NCBI GenBank assembly: GCA_003164785.1
Contig: PLUE01000023.1
Location: forward strand, 1 to 63,702
Source of the DNA: Gammaproteobacteria bacterium
Lineage (GTDB): Bacteria; Pseudomonadota; Gammaproteobacteria; Steroidobacterales; Steroidobacteraceae
Length of the DNA: 63,702 bases
Direction of reading: 5' to 3'
Under the pieces are notes generated by a model that made no database searches, was not told the origin of the DNA, and saw nothing but the letters and a program-made list of their open reading frames with translations. Both the position numbers and the translations under genes were made by a program. Each line of letters begins with the position of its first letter. Within the stretch, counting starts at the first letter, position 1. Shown piece after piece: positions 27,446 to 35,585 of the stretch.

Positions 27446-28978
27446 ATGTTGATGCACCAGTTGCTGATCGACCAAGCACAGCGGACCCCGGAGCGCCTCG
27501 CGCTTCATTGGGTCGATCGCGACGTGACGTTCACGTACCAAGAAGCGGTCCAGGCGATGGAACGCATGGCCGGGGCGCTGGCCTCGCTGGGCGTCGGCCG
27601 CGGCGATCGCGTGGCCGTCTTCGCGCACAATGGCATGGACTACCTCATCGCTTTGTTCGGCACGTGGCGCATCGGCGCCATCTCGGCGCTGGTGAACGTG
27701 CAGTTCGCCCATGAGCTCGACTATTACTATGCCGATCACACGCCGAGCGTCGTGATCTATACCCACGATATGGCCGAGGCGGTGCGCCGCGCGGCGCGCA
27801 GCGCGGGCAGCGTCCGCCACCTGATCTGCATGGATGGCCCCCAGGAGGGCGCGCTGTCCCTGCCGGCCTTGATGGCGGCGAATCTGCCGCCGCCGCCGGA
27901 TCCGTGGGACGAGACCGCGATCGCGCACCTCGCCTATACCTCGGGAACCACGGGCAAACCGAAGGGAGCCTGCCTGGCCCACGAACCGACGACACGCGCC
28001 GCACGCTGCATCGCCGAGCGTCTGCGCATCACGCGCGACGATGAGAGTTTCGGGCCGACCGCGCTGTCGAGCTCGTACCAGCTGGTGGCCAATCTGCTGC
28101 CGCCCTTGAGTCGCGGGGCCGGGGTGCATGTCATGGGGAAATGGAATCAGACCGCCGGTTGGGATGCATTGGATCGTACCGCGGCGAGTCTGTTCGTCGC
28201 CAACCCGACGTTGCTCGGACAGGTGTTGCACGAAAGCCGTGTGCGCGAACGCCTGCCGGGGCGGCTGCGCGCCGGGCTCTCCGGCGGCGGTCCGGTGCCG
28301 CCGACGCTGAAACGTGCATGGCGCGATGAGCTGGGTCTGCCGCTGGTCGAGAGCTTCGGGCAAAGCGAACTCGGCGGCTTCATGGCGCTCGGGTTTCCAG
28401 AGCTGGTGGCCGAGGACGCGCTCCTGGCCCGCGTGGGGCCCGCGCTCCCGGACAAGGAAGTGCGGATCGTCGACGGCGCGCGCAATCCCGTGGCGCCCGG
28501 CAACATCGGCGAGATCGAATTGCGCGGCGGGTTCATGCAGGGTTATTGGGGCCGACCCGACAAGACCGCGGACACCATCGGCACTGGCTGGCTGCGGACC
28601 GGCGACCTCGGGATGATCGATCGCGACGGCTTCATCACCATGCGCGGCCGGCGCTCCGAACTGATCGAGACCGACGGCGTGCTGTGGTTTCCGCGCGATG
28701 TCGAGGAGGCATTCTGCCAGGTGCCCGGCGTCGCTCAGGCGGCGCTGATCGGTGTCCCGGATGCGGAGCTTGGCCAGCGTCCGCTCGCGTTCATCACGCT
28801 GCTCGGCGGCGATGATGTCGGTGTCATCGAGGCGGGGTCTCTGAAGGCCGCGATCGAGGGTCGAGTCGCCTATGATCTCGCGCCGCTCGTCGTCAGCATC
28901 GTCGCGGAGCTTCCCATGACCCCCACCGGCAAGGTCGCCAAGGCAGAACTGGCCGCGCGCTGGGGTGCACTGGCATGA
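27446..28978 (+). CDS. AMP-dependent acyl-CoA ligase family protein
   Basis: The 510-residue enzyme should activate a carboxylate with ATP, forming an acyl-adenylate and then a CoA thioester. The adenylation signature LAYTSGTTGKPKG, the SFGQSELGG motif and the hinge GWLRTGDLGMIDRDGF are present, with the catalytic Lys in PTGKVAKAEL at the end. Overall it is closest in style to crotonobetaine/carnitine-CoA ligases. A GAGGAGGT site 5 bases upstream fixes the ATG at 27446. Its presence implies the imported compound is, or becomes, a carboxylic acid. Confidence 0.85.
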   Translation: MLMHQLLIDQAQRTPERLALHWVDRDVTFTYQEAVQAMERMAGALASLGVGRGDRVAVFAHNGMDYLIALFGTWRIGAISALVNVQFAHELDYYYADHTPSVVIYTHDMAEAVRRAARSAGSVRHLICMDGPQEGALSLPALMAANLPPPPDPWDETAIAHLAYTSGTTGKPKGACLAHEPTTRAARCIAERLRITRDDESFGPTALSSSYQLVANLLPPLSRGAGVHVMGKWNQTAGWDALDRTAASLFVANPTLLGQVLHESRVRERLPGRLRAGLSGGGPVPPTLKRAWRDELGLPLVESFGQSELGGFMALGFPELVAEDALLARVGPALPDKEVRIVDGARNPVAPGNIGEIELRGGFMQGYWGRPDKTADTIGTGWLRTGDLGMIDRDGFITMRGRRSELIETDGVLWFPRDVEEAFCQVPGVAQAALIGVPDAELGQRPLAFITLLGGDDVGVIEAGSLKAAIEGRVAYDLAPLVVSIVAELPMTPTGKVAKAELAARWGALA

Positions 28979-29766
28979 GCGCGCGCGATTGGTGGGATTT
29001 GACCACGCGCGACTTTGCCGGGATGGATTGGAGTCATGTCGTCGCGCTGCTGCCGGTCGCCGCCGTCGAACAACACGGCCCGCATCTGCCGGTGCGGGTG
29101 GACGCCGCCATCAATGCCGGGATCGTCGAGGCCGCGCGCGGCATGCTGTCCGACGACCTCGATCTGCTGATCCTGCCGGCTCAGCCTGTCGGCAAGTCCA
29201 ATGAGCACACCGCCTTTCCGGGAACGCTCAGCATCTCGTACGAAACGCTGGGCCGGCTCTGGTTCGATCTCGCCGAGAGCGTGCACCGTGCCGGGTGCCG
29301 CCGCATCCTCATTTTCAATTCGCATGGCGGGCAGCCGCAGCTCATCGACATCCTCTGCCGTGAACTACGCGTCCGGCTCGGCATGTTCGCCGTCAACTGC
29401 TCCTGGTTCAATATCGTCGACATGTCCGATCTGTTCGACACGACCGAGCTGCGTCACGGCATTCATGGCGGCGCGGTCGAGACCAGCATGATGCTTCATC
29501 TCCATCCGGGCCTCGTCAAACCGAGCGAGGCCCGAGACTTTCCGTCCCTGTCTGAGGTCGTCGAACGCGAGAATCGCATTCTGCGCGTCGAGGGTGCGGT
29601 GGGCTTTGGCTGGCAGACCCAGGACCTGAACCCGGACGGAGCGTGCGGCGATGCCGGAACGGCGGATGCGGGAGCCGGCGCCGTGTTGGTCGAACGTGCG
29701 GCGCAGGCTCTGGTCACCCTCATCGGCGAAGTGGCGCGATATCCGCTCGATCGCATGGTGGAGTAG
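28975..29766 (+). CDS. Creatininase-family amidohydrolase
   Basis: The 263-residue metal hydrolase belongs to the creatininase fold, whose members open lactam rings or cut formamides. Metal ligands are seen as Glu32 and His34 (EQHGPHLP), Asp43 (RVDA), His117 (NSHGG) and probably Glu169 (GAVETS). The HxE pair of true creatininase is not conserved (NSHGGQ), so creatinine is unlikely to be the substrate. An ATGA overlap links it to the ligase. As the last operon gene it probably opens a ring made by the hydroxylase. Confidence 0.8.
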   Translation: MSARDWWDLTTRDFAGMDWSHVVALLPVAAVEQHGPHLPVRVDAAINAGIVEAARGMLSDDLDLLILPAQPVGKSNEHTAFPGTLSISYETLGRLWFDLAESVHRAGCRRILIFNSHGGQPQLIDILCRELRVRLGMFAVNCSWFNIVDMSDLFDTTELRHGIHGGAVETSMMLHLHPGLVKPSEARDFPSLSEVVERENRILRVEGAVGFGWQTQDLNPDGACGDAGTADAGAGAVLVERAAQALVTLIGEVARYPLDRMVE

Positions 29767-30265
29767 CCGGGCGCGGTTCGCGATTTCCTGGCGAGAATTA
29801 CCGCCGATATCAGGCTGGATTGCGCCGCGAGAGCATTGCCACCACGGCCGCGCGTGCGCTCGACGAATGAACCGGCAGCGCGAGCACGTCGCCGCGGCGT
29901 GCCCACGCCAGGGCGTGGCGCGCCGCTTCCATTTCGCTGGAAGCGATGGGCAATGCGGAAGCTATCCGCGTATTGCGCGAACCTGGGGCCTTGCCTGGTT
30001 TTATGGCGCGATACCTTTATCCGTTATCGGCTTATTTGTGGGCATGCATTCGCTCAATCTGTCCACACCCAAAGTGGGTCTCGTTGGCCTCCTCATTGTC
30101 GTAGCCGCTGCAATGTCTGCGGGTGCATTTGAATCTGTCCGCGTCACAGCAAGTCCTCAAACAATCGGTTCGGGCGGATCGCGGCAGACGTTTTAGGTCA
30201 TAGCTATAGTGCCGGGAAGCTGCCGCTCGTGGCCGTCAACTTCGGGTCGACTGGTGACGATTGAG
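29767..30265. other. Gap with paired hairpins and an AT-richer stretch
   Basis: No complete gene is supported. Two adjacent perfect hairpins lie at 29903-29918 (CCACGCC/GGCGTGG) and 29924-29945 (CGCTTCCA/TGGAAGCG), without a T tract. From about 29980 to 30194 a plus frame encodes a hydrophobic stretch (GAIPLSVIGLFVGMHSLNL, then GLVGLLIVVAAAMSAGAF) ending at TAG 30194; it may be the tail of a lost membrane protein. Confidence 0.4.
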
Positions 30266-30694
30266 TTAAAGTACGGCTTCCCAGTCGCGCAATGCGGCAA
30301 TCCTTCCGTACCGCTCAGCTTTCCGGTAGTACCGGTCGTCTGCTGTCACGAGCAGCGCGTCTTCGTGCTCGAGCGCGACGGCGTGATACAGCGCGTCGAA
30401 CAAATGGTGGTTGGTCTCGATCGCAAGGCTAGTTGCGCGTCGGATGACGTTCGGCTCATCGGTCGTCGGAAACTCCAGCGCCGCGAGCATTTCGACATCA
30501 CTGACCGCCGTCTGCGGGGTGAGGCGGGCGGCCACCGCCGCCACTTCGGCCAACCAATGCACCGGCTGCAGGAGCTCCAATCTGCCACGTATGACAGACT
30601 CGACGACGGCAAACGCTTTATCAGTATCAGGTTCGCGGGCGGGGTCCTCAAGCAGCCATTTGAGAACGACGCTCGCATCGAGCACGACGATCAC
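30266..30694 (-). CDS. vapC: VapC-type PIN-domain toxin
   Basis: The 142-residue PIN nuclease is expected to cut tRNA or rRNA when free of its antitoxin. Acidic active-site residues are visible: Asp6 in VVLDASVVLKW, a Glu in WLAEVAA, Asp in NHHLFDALYHAVA and Asp in LLVTADDRYY. Its ATG overlaps the antitoxin stop by 4 bases, the usual coupling that keeps antitoxin in excess. Confidence 0.88.
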   Translation of the reverse strand: MIVVLDASVVLKWLLEDPAREPDTDKAFAVVESVIRGRLELLQPVHWLAEVAAVAARLTPQTAVSDVEMLAALEFPTTDEPNVIRRATSLAIETNHHLFDALYHAVALEHEDALLVTADDRYYRKAERYGRIAALRDWEAVL

Positions 30695-30924
30695 GGTCGT
30701 TCGGCCGCGCGTGTCCGGCGTACCTCCTCGCTGGTGAAGGACGGCCGGCTCACACGCGCGCTGCTCAATTGGCGAAACAGCCGTTCCCGCCTAATTTGGA
30801 GCTGCCGCTCGCGTACGGCCCGCCGCATCAGCTCCGCGATGATGGAACTCTTGTTCTGATCACCGAAGGCTTTGTCGAACTCGGCCTTCACTTCATCGGG
30901 TACACTGAAATTGACGGTTGCCAT
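30691..30924 (-). CDS. vapB: VapB-type ribbon-helix-helix antitoxin
   Basis: The 77-residue antitoxin starts with a ribbon-helix-helix DNA-binding fold (MATVNFSVPDEVKAEFDKAF, then NKSSIIAELMRRAV). Its basic, flexible C-terminal part should wrap the VapC toxin. A GGAGG site precedes the ATG. It lies directly downstream of a perfect operator palindrome and should repress its own promoter with VapC. Confidence 0.85.
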   Translation of the reverse strand: MATVNFSVPDEVKAEFDKAFGDQNKSSIIAELMRRAVRERQLQIRRERLFRQLSSARVSRPSFTSEEVRRTRAAERP

Positions 30925-30936
30925 TGCCGGCCTCCA

Positions 30937-30987
30937 TTGTTGAAATATTCAACAACCAAACTATACGCCGGTCGCGCATAGCGTCAA
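30937..30987 (-). promoter_or_regulatory. vapBC promoter with operator palindrome
   Basis: Read on the minus strand, -35 TTGACG (30987-30982) and -10 TATAGT (30965-30960) are 16 bases apart. A perfect palindrome, TTGTTGAA-ATA-TTCAACAA on the plus strand (30937-30955), covers the expected transcription start, ideal for VapB repression. Confidence 0.82.
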
Positions 30988-31188
30988 TGGCGGTTTCGGT
31001 GACCTTTTGCCAATTCTCATCAGTTCACGTGGCTTTTGCCGCCCCGACTGCCAACACTCGCGATCGTCGGCTTAGGGTCAAGACTACCGGTCCGTCCCTT
31101 ACTCTTTGACGAAATTCTAAACCTACGCCAAGATGTTCGGATACCTCTCATCCGGACCCAAGTCAGTGGGCATCGAAGCAAGACCTCA

Positions 31189-32421
31189 GTGAAGCATCGC
31201 CATCGTGTCCTCGCGCTGTTGGCATTGCTGTCGGTCATCACCTATCTCGATCGGGTCTGCATTTCGGTTGCCGGCCCGCGCATTCAAGGCGAATTCGGCC
31301 TGGGACCCGAGCAGTGGGGGATGGTCACCGGCGCATTCGCGATCGCCTACGCATTGTTCGAAATCCCCAGCGGCTATCTGGCGGATCGGTTCGGCGCCAG
31401 GACGATGTTGGTCCGGATCGTCTTGTGGTGGTCCGCATTCACCACGCTGACGGGATTCGTTTCCAGGCTCTGGGCCTTGGTCGTGGTCAGATTCCTGTTC
31501 GGGGCCGGGGAGGCGGGGGCCTATCCGACGGCGGCCACCGTCGTCTTTCGTTGGTTCCCGCCGGTCGAGCGCGGCCGCACCTTCGGCACCATTCTTCTGT
31601 CGAGTCAGTTCGGCGGCGCGATTGCACCTCTGTTGATCGTACCCATCCAGGTGCAATTCGGCTGGCGGGTCTCGTTCTATCTCTTCGGTCTGGTGGGTGT
31701 CGCGTGGTCTGCGGCGTGGTGGCGATGGTATCGGAACAGTCCACGCGAAAGGTCCGGGGTCACGGCCGCAGAACTGACGGAGATCGGCGTGGCACCGGCG
31801 ACGGCCGCGAACGCCTTCCCGTGGCGCGCCGTTGGATCGAACACGAGTGTGTGGGCACTGATGGGCGCCACCTTCGGGTACCTCTACTCGTACTATTTCT
31901 TTTTGTTTTGGTTGCCTACCTACATGATCCGGGAGCGCGGCTTCACCGAAAACCAGACTAAGTTGTCCGCGTTGCCATTCGTGCTGGGAATCGCGGCCAA
32001 CCTGCTCGGCGGGGTGGCGCGCGACGCGGCCGTGAGGCGATGGGGCCAGAAATGGGGTCCGCGGAGCGTGGGAGCGCTCGGACTCGGGACGGCTTCCGCC
32101 TGTGCACTGGCGGCGCTCTCGTGCACGTCGGGATTCTGGGCGCTCGCGTGGCTCGCACTGTGTTACGGCGGCATCACGTTTCAACAACCGACGGTGTTCT
32201 CGACCTGCGTCGATATCGGAAGGCAGTATTCCGGCGCGGTGGCCGGCTGCATGAACACGGCCGGCGCGGTGGGCGGCCTCACATCCTCGTTGGCTTTCGG
32301 GTATCTGGTCCAACGTTATCAAGGTTACGATGGCGTGCTGTTGTCGATGACCGTCATGCTCGCGGTCGGCGCGGGACTCTGGGTCATGATCGATGCCACG
32401 GAGCCGCTTGTTCACGAGTGA
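31189..32421 (+). CDS. MFS transporter, ACS/organic-anion type
   Basis: The 410-residue transporter has the 12-helix MFS plan, with the conserved loop-2 motif as GYLADRFGART and the helix-1 segment VITYLDRVCISVAGP typical of the anion:cation symporter (hexuronate/phthalate) group. The GTG at 31189 is preferred because family homology begins there; the open frame reaches upstream to 31036. It lies between VapBC and the nucleoside genes, so it may carry a purine-derived acid, but the family does not decide this. Confidence 0.82.
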   Translation: MKHRHRVLALLALLSVITYLDRVCISVAGPRIQGEFGLGPEQWGMVTGAFAIAYALFEIPSGYLADRFGARTMLVRIVLWWSAFTTLTGFVSRLWALVVVRFLFGAGEAGAYPTAATVVFRWFPPVERGRTFGTILLSSQFGGAIAPLLIVPIQVQFGWRVSFYLFGLVGVAWSAAWWRWYRNSPRERSGVTAAELTEIGVAPATAANAFPWRAVGSNTSVWALMGATFGYLYSYYFFLFWLPTYMIRERGFTENQTKLSALPFVLGIAANLLGGVARDAAVRRWGQKWGPRSVGALGLGTASACALAALSCTSGFWALAWLALCYGGITFQQPTVFSTCVDIGRQYSGAVAGCMNTAGAVGGLTSSLAFGYLVQRYQGYDGVLLSMTVMLAVGAGLWVMIDATEPLVHE

Positions 32422-32767
32422 CGGGGCCCAGAGGCGCGGTCGGCGCAGCGGTTCTATGGATTGCCGAATGACGTGCTCAAGAGGGCGGCGGCCGACAGCG
32501 CGACACACACGAATCCGCGCACGGCCGCAGGCCGCAGGAACTTCTTCGACGTCATTTCTCGCTCCGGATGCAGCAATTTCCAAATGGGGGAGGCGGGCAG
32601 GTCATCCCTTCACCTTCACCTTCATCTTATATTACCGGTCGATCCCGGCCGCATCACGCGGATCGAGAGCGTGATGCGCGCGCACCATGGTAGGATTTAT
32701 TTCGTGGAGCGGCGTCTCGCCTGCGAGGCGCGGGCGTCCAGGGCCCGGTACCGTCGCGGAGAGTGCA
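32422..32767. other. Leader region ahead of the NUP gene
   Basis: No gene is supported in these 346 bases. A short run of three TTCACC/TTCATC units lies at about 32608-32626, and an inverted repeat CGCCT-GCG-AGGCG near 32716-32730. The NUP promoter should be here, but no clear one is seen. Confidence 0.35.
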
Positions 32768-33826
32768 ATGCTGAATAGAGTGGTCCTCTTGCTGATGCTT
32801 TGCGCGGCGGCGGGCTGCGCGGCGGTGCCCGCCGCCGGCCCGAAACCCATCGAAGTCAAAGTCGTCGTGGTGACGATGTTCGAGATCGGCGCGGACAGCG
32901 GCGATACGGCTGGTGAGTTCCAGCTCTGGCACGAGCGGCAGAAACTCGACGTGCGCTATCCCTTCGCGCACTTTCACGATTTGTATCTGAATCCGAAGAC
33001 TGGCGTGTTGGGGATGGTCACGGGCGTCGGCAGCATCAATTCGGCGAGCGGCATCATGGCCCTCGGCCTGGACCCGCGCTTCGATCTATCCCATGCCTAC
33101 TGGCTGGTGGCAGGAATTGCCGGGATCGATCCCGAGGCGGCGTCCATTGGCTCGGCGGCATGGGCCGAATACCTGGTGGACGGCGATCTCGCGCACGAGA
33201 TCGACGCTCGCGAGATTCCGGCGGATTGGCCGACGGGGTATTTCCCGCGCGACTCCAAGAGGCCTTACGATCCGGACAAACCGAAGCCGAAGGGCGAGAT
33301 GATGCGGCTGAATCCGCAGCTGACGGAATGGGCATTCGAACTCACGCGCGACGTCCATCTCGCCGACAATGTGCAACTGCAGGAGACACGGTCGCATTTC
33401 ACCGGATTTCCGAACGCCCAGAAACCGCCGTTCGTGCTCAAGGGGGACAATCTGGCGGGGATGACTTTCTGGCACGGAAAACTGCTCAACGAGTGGGCCG
33501 AGCATTGGGTGGACTATTGGACCGACGGCAAGGGCCATTTCGTGACCTCGGCGATGGAGGACACCGGCACCTTCAGTTCATTGACCTATCTGGCCGCCAC
33601 CGGCAAGGTCGACAAGGATCGGGTCATGGTGCTGCGGACCGGCAGCAACTACACGATGCCGCCGCCCGGCATGAGCGCCGTGGATCATCTGCTCCAGGAG
33701 AATGCCGGGTATTCCGGTCTGAATGCGTCGGTGGAGGCGGCTTACCAGGTCGGTTCCGTCGTGGTCGACGAGATCGTCGCGAAATGGCCGGTCTACCGCG
33801 AACACACGCCGCCGCTGGCCCAGTGA
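32768..33826 (+). CDS. Purine nucleoside permease (NUP) family lipoprotein
   Basis: The 352-residue protein belongs to the NUP family, named from Candida and related in fold to purine nucleoside phosphorylases. The segments VVVTMFEIGADSGDTAGEFQ and VLGMVTGVGSINSASGIMAL are typical, and TSAMEDTGT matches the base-binding area. A signal with lipobox AAAGC (Cys about 17) predicts export and lipidation. With few hydrophobic segments it is more likely an exported nucleoside-binding or cleaving enzyme than a permease. It faces the exported adenosine deaminase, suggesting joint nucleoside processing outside the cytoplasm. Confidence 0.82.
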   Translation: MLNRVVLLLMLCAAAGCAAVPAAGPKPIEVKVVVVTMFEIGADSGDTAGEFQLWHERQKLDVRYPFAHFHDLYLNPKTGVLGMVTGVGSINSASGIMALGLDPRFDLSHAYWLVAGIAGIDPEAASIGSAAWAEYLVDGDLAHEIDAREIPADWPTGYFPRDSKRPYDPDKPKPKGEMMRLNPQLTEWAFELTRDVHLADNVQLQETRSHFTGFPNAQKPPFVLKGDNLAGMTFWHGKLLNEWAEHWVDYWTDGKGHFVTSAMEDTGTFSSLTYLAATGKVDKDRVMVLRTGSNYTMPPPGMSAVDHLLQENAGYSGLNASVEAAYQVGSVVVDEIVAKWPVYREHTPPLAQ

Positions 33827-34036
33827 ACGGCCTGGACGCGTCCAGCGATCTGCTGTACGGCCTCGAGGCGAGGCCGCCGCTGCGGGAGACGCTGTTCGTC
33901 GCCCTGCAACATGTCTTCGCGGTGTTCGTCGGCATGAGCACGCCGCCGCTGCTCATCGCCGCTGCGCGCTGGTTGCGCCGCGTCGAGCCTGGCTTTGTAT
34001 GCCACCGCGGCGCATCCCGATGACGGAATGCCCGCG

Positions 34037-35515
34037 CTACCGGGATGTGCTGCCGGGCAGTTGATTGCCCGCGGGGATGAGGCATATCTGATAGTGAGAG
34101 CAGAGAAATCCGTAGCTCACGGGTTTGACGTCGCTGAGCGATGCCCAGCCTCTTTTCTGGAATGCTTGCGCGAAGGCGGCGACACGTTTGTCGTAGCTCG
34201 CGAGCAGCCGCTGTTTGGTCGGGTCATCGACGAACGAGTAGTACAGCGAATTGCGGCCGAGCTTGACGATCTCCTCCCACGACAGATTGAATTCCTTCAC
34301 GGCGACATAGAACTCGTCGCTCATGTTCGAGTCCCACATGCCGCGATCGTCGGTCGACAAGGCCACCGGAATCCCGGTGCGCAGGTATTCCGGAAACGGA
34401 TGCTGCGAGTAATTGCTGACATATTCGAGCAGCAGATTGCTGATGAGATTGATCTCGACCATGTAAGGGCCGTAGCGCATCCGGATCATGGTCTCGGGAT
34501 CGGTGATGAGATTGACGCCGTGCCCGATGCGCTGCGCGCCCAGGAGCAAGGTGTCGCGGACATGGAAGTTCGGTTCGTCCACCTCGCCGGCGTGGATCGA
34601 CAGATTGATGTCCGGGTAGCGATGGCGCAGCTCGCGCAGCACCGGCAGAAAGCGCAACGGATAGCCCTTGTCGTTGTCCTCGCGGCCCACCATGTTTACG
34701 CCGACGTACAGATCGCGATAACGGTCCGTGATGGCGTAGAGCTCGCGCAGGTGCTGCTCGGCATTCGGCGTGAAGCGCAGCAAGGCATTCTGAAAGCGCA
34801 CCTCGACGCCGGTCGCCCGGGCCGCCGGTGAGGCGAGGAATTGCCGGTAAATGGCGACGACCTCGTCCACGGTGTACGGTGACCCATCCGGCTTCACGGC
34901 GCCTTCGACGCCCTGCTGCGTCTCGAGGTAGACCACGCCCTCCCGGCCGAACGCCTGCATGTTGCGCAGCAAAACATCGCAAATCAAATAGGGGTTCTGG
35001 AGCATGTCGTTGATGCGATCCCAGATCGCATCGAAGAATTCATCGCGCCCCTCGTAGGGTTGGTCGAGGCGCATGCTGGCGAGCCATGCCGGCTTCTCGC
35101 GCGCATCCAGATCCTGGAGCCGCTTGAACTCCGATTTCGCGCAGGCGTCGAGCTTCTCGAAGGTGCTGGCCTGGATGTCCTTGAACAGCAGCAACGCCCT
35201 CGCGCCGCCGAATTCGTTGTGCCCGTACGGCGCGCAGTTCTCGATGCGTACCCGGGTGTAGTAGACGTAGCCGCGCGCCTCGGCGGCCAGCGCCGCGTCC
35301 CAGAACCACTCGGAACGGACCGCGCCGGTCAAATGATTGTGCAGGTCACCGCCCTTGGGCAGCGCATACAGGAATCGATAGAGCTGTTCGGGGGTGGCGC
35401 CGGCCTTGACGTCCTCGAACCAGCGCTCGGCGGCCTGGGCCGATGGCGCGGCCATGACGAGACAGAGGACGAGACCCAGAATCAGTGACCGGATGTGCGG
35501 CGTGAGAATTGGCAT
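34037..35515 (-). CDS. Exported adenosine deaminase (ADGF-like)
   Basis: The 492-residue enzyme converts adenosine to inosine. A clear signal peptide (LILGLVLCLVMAAPSAQA) sends it to the periplasm. The catalytic set is complete: His59/His61 in KGGDLHNHLTGA, SIHAGE, RIGHGV and STDDRG. The length and signal resemble secreted ADGF/ADA2 proteins rather than the 330-residue cytoplasmic Add. It is the last gene of the minus-strand purine operon, 70 bases after the M20 hydrolase. Confidence 0.9.
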   Translation of the reverse strand: MPILTPHIRSLILGLVLCLVMAAPSAQAAERWFEDVKAGATPEQLYRFLYALPKGGDLHNHLTGAVRSEWFWDAALAAEARGYVYYTRVRIENCAPYGHNEFGGARALLLFKDIQASTFEKLDACAKSEFKRLQDLDAREKPAWLASMRLDQPYEGRDEFFDAIWDRINDMLQNPYLICDVLLRNMQAFGREGVVYLETQQGVEGAVKPDGSPYTVDEVVAIYRQFLASPAARATGVEVRFQNALLRFTPNAEQHLRELYAITDRYRDLYVGVNMVGREDNDKGYPLRFLPVLRELRHRYPDINLSIHAGEVDEPNFHVRDTLLLGAQRIGHGVNLITDPETMIRMRYGPYMVEINLISNLLLEYVSNYSQHPFPEYLRTGIPVALSTDDRGMWDSNMSDEFYVAVKEFNLSWEEIVKLGRNSLYYSFVDDPTKQRLLASYDKRVAAFAQAFQKRGWASLSDVKPVSYGFLCSHYQICLIPAGNQLPGSTSR

Positions 35516-35585
35516 TAAACGGCGGCCTTCCTGTGGAGGATGGATGAGTGGTCAACGACTCCGCGCCGGGCCCTGGATCTGGGTT

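Noticed and set aside
32608..32626. Short tandem TTCACC repeats
   Set aside because: Only three units, imperfect, and no repeats elsewhere; likely chance.
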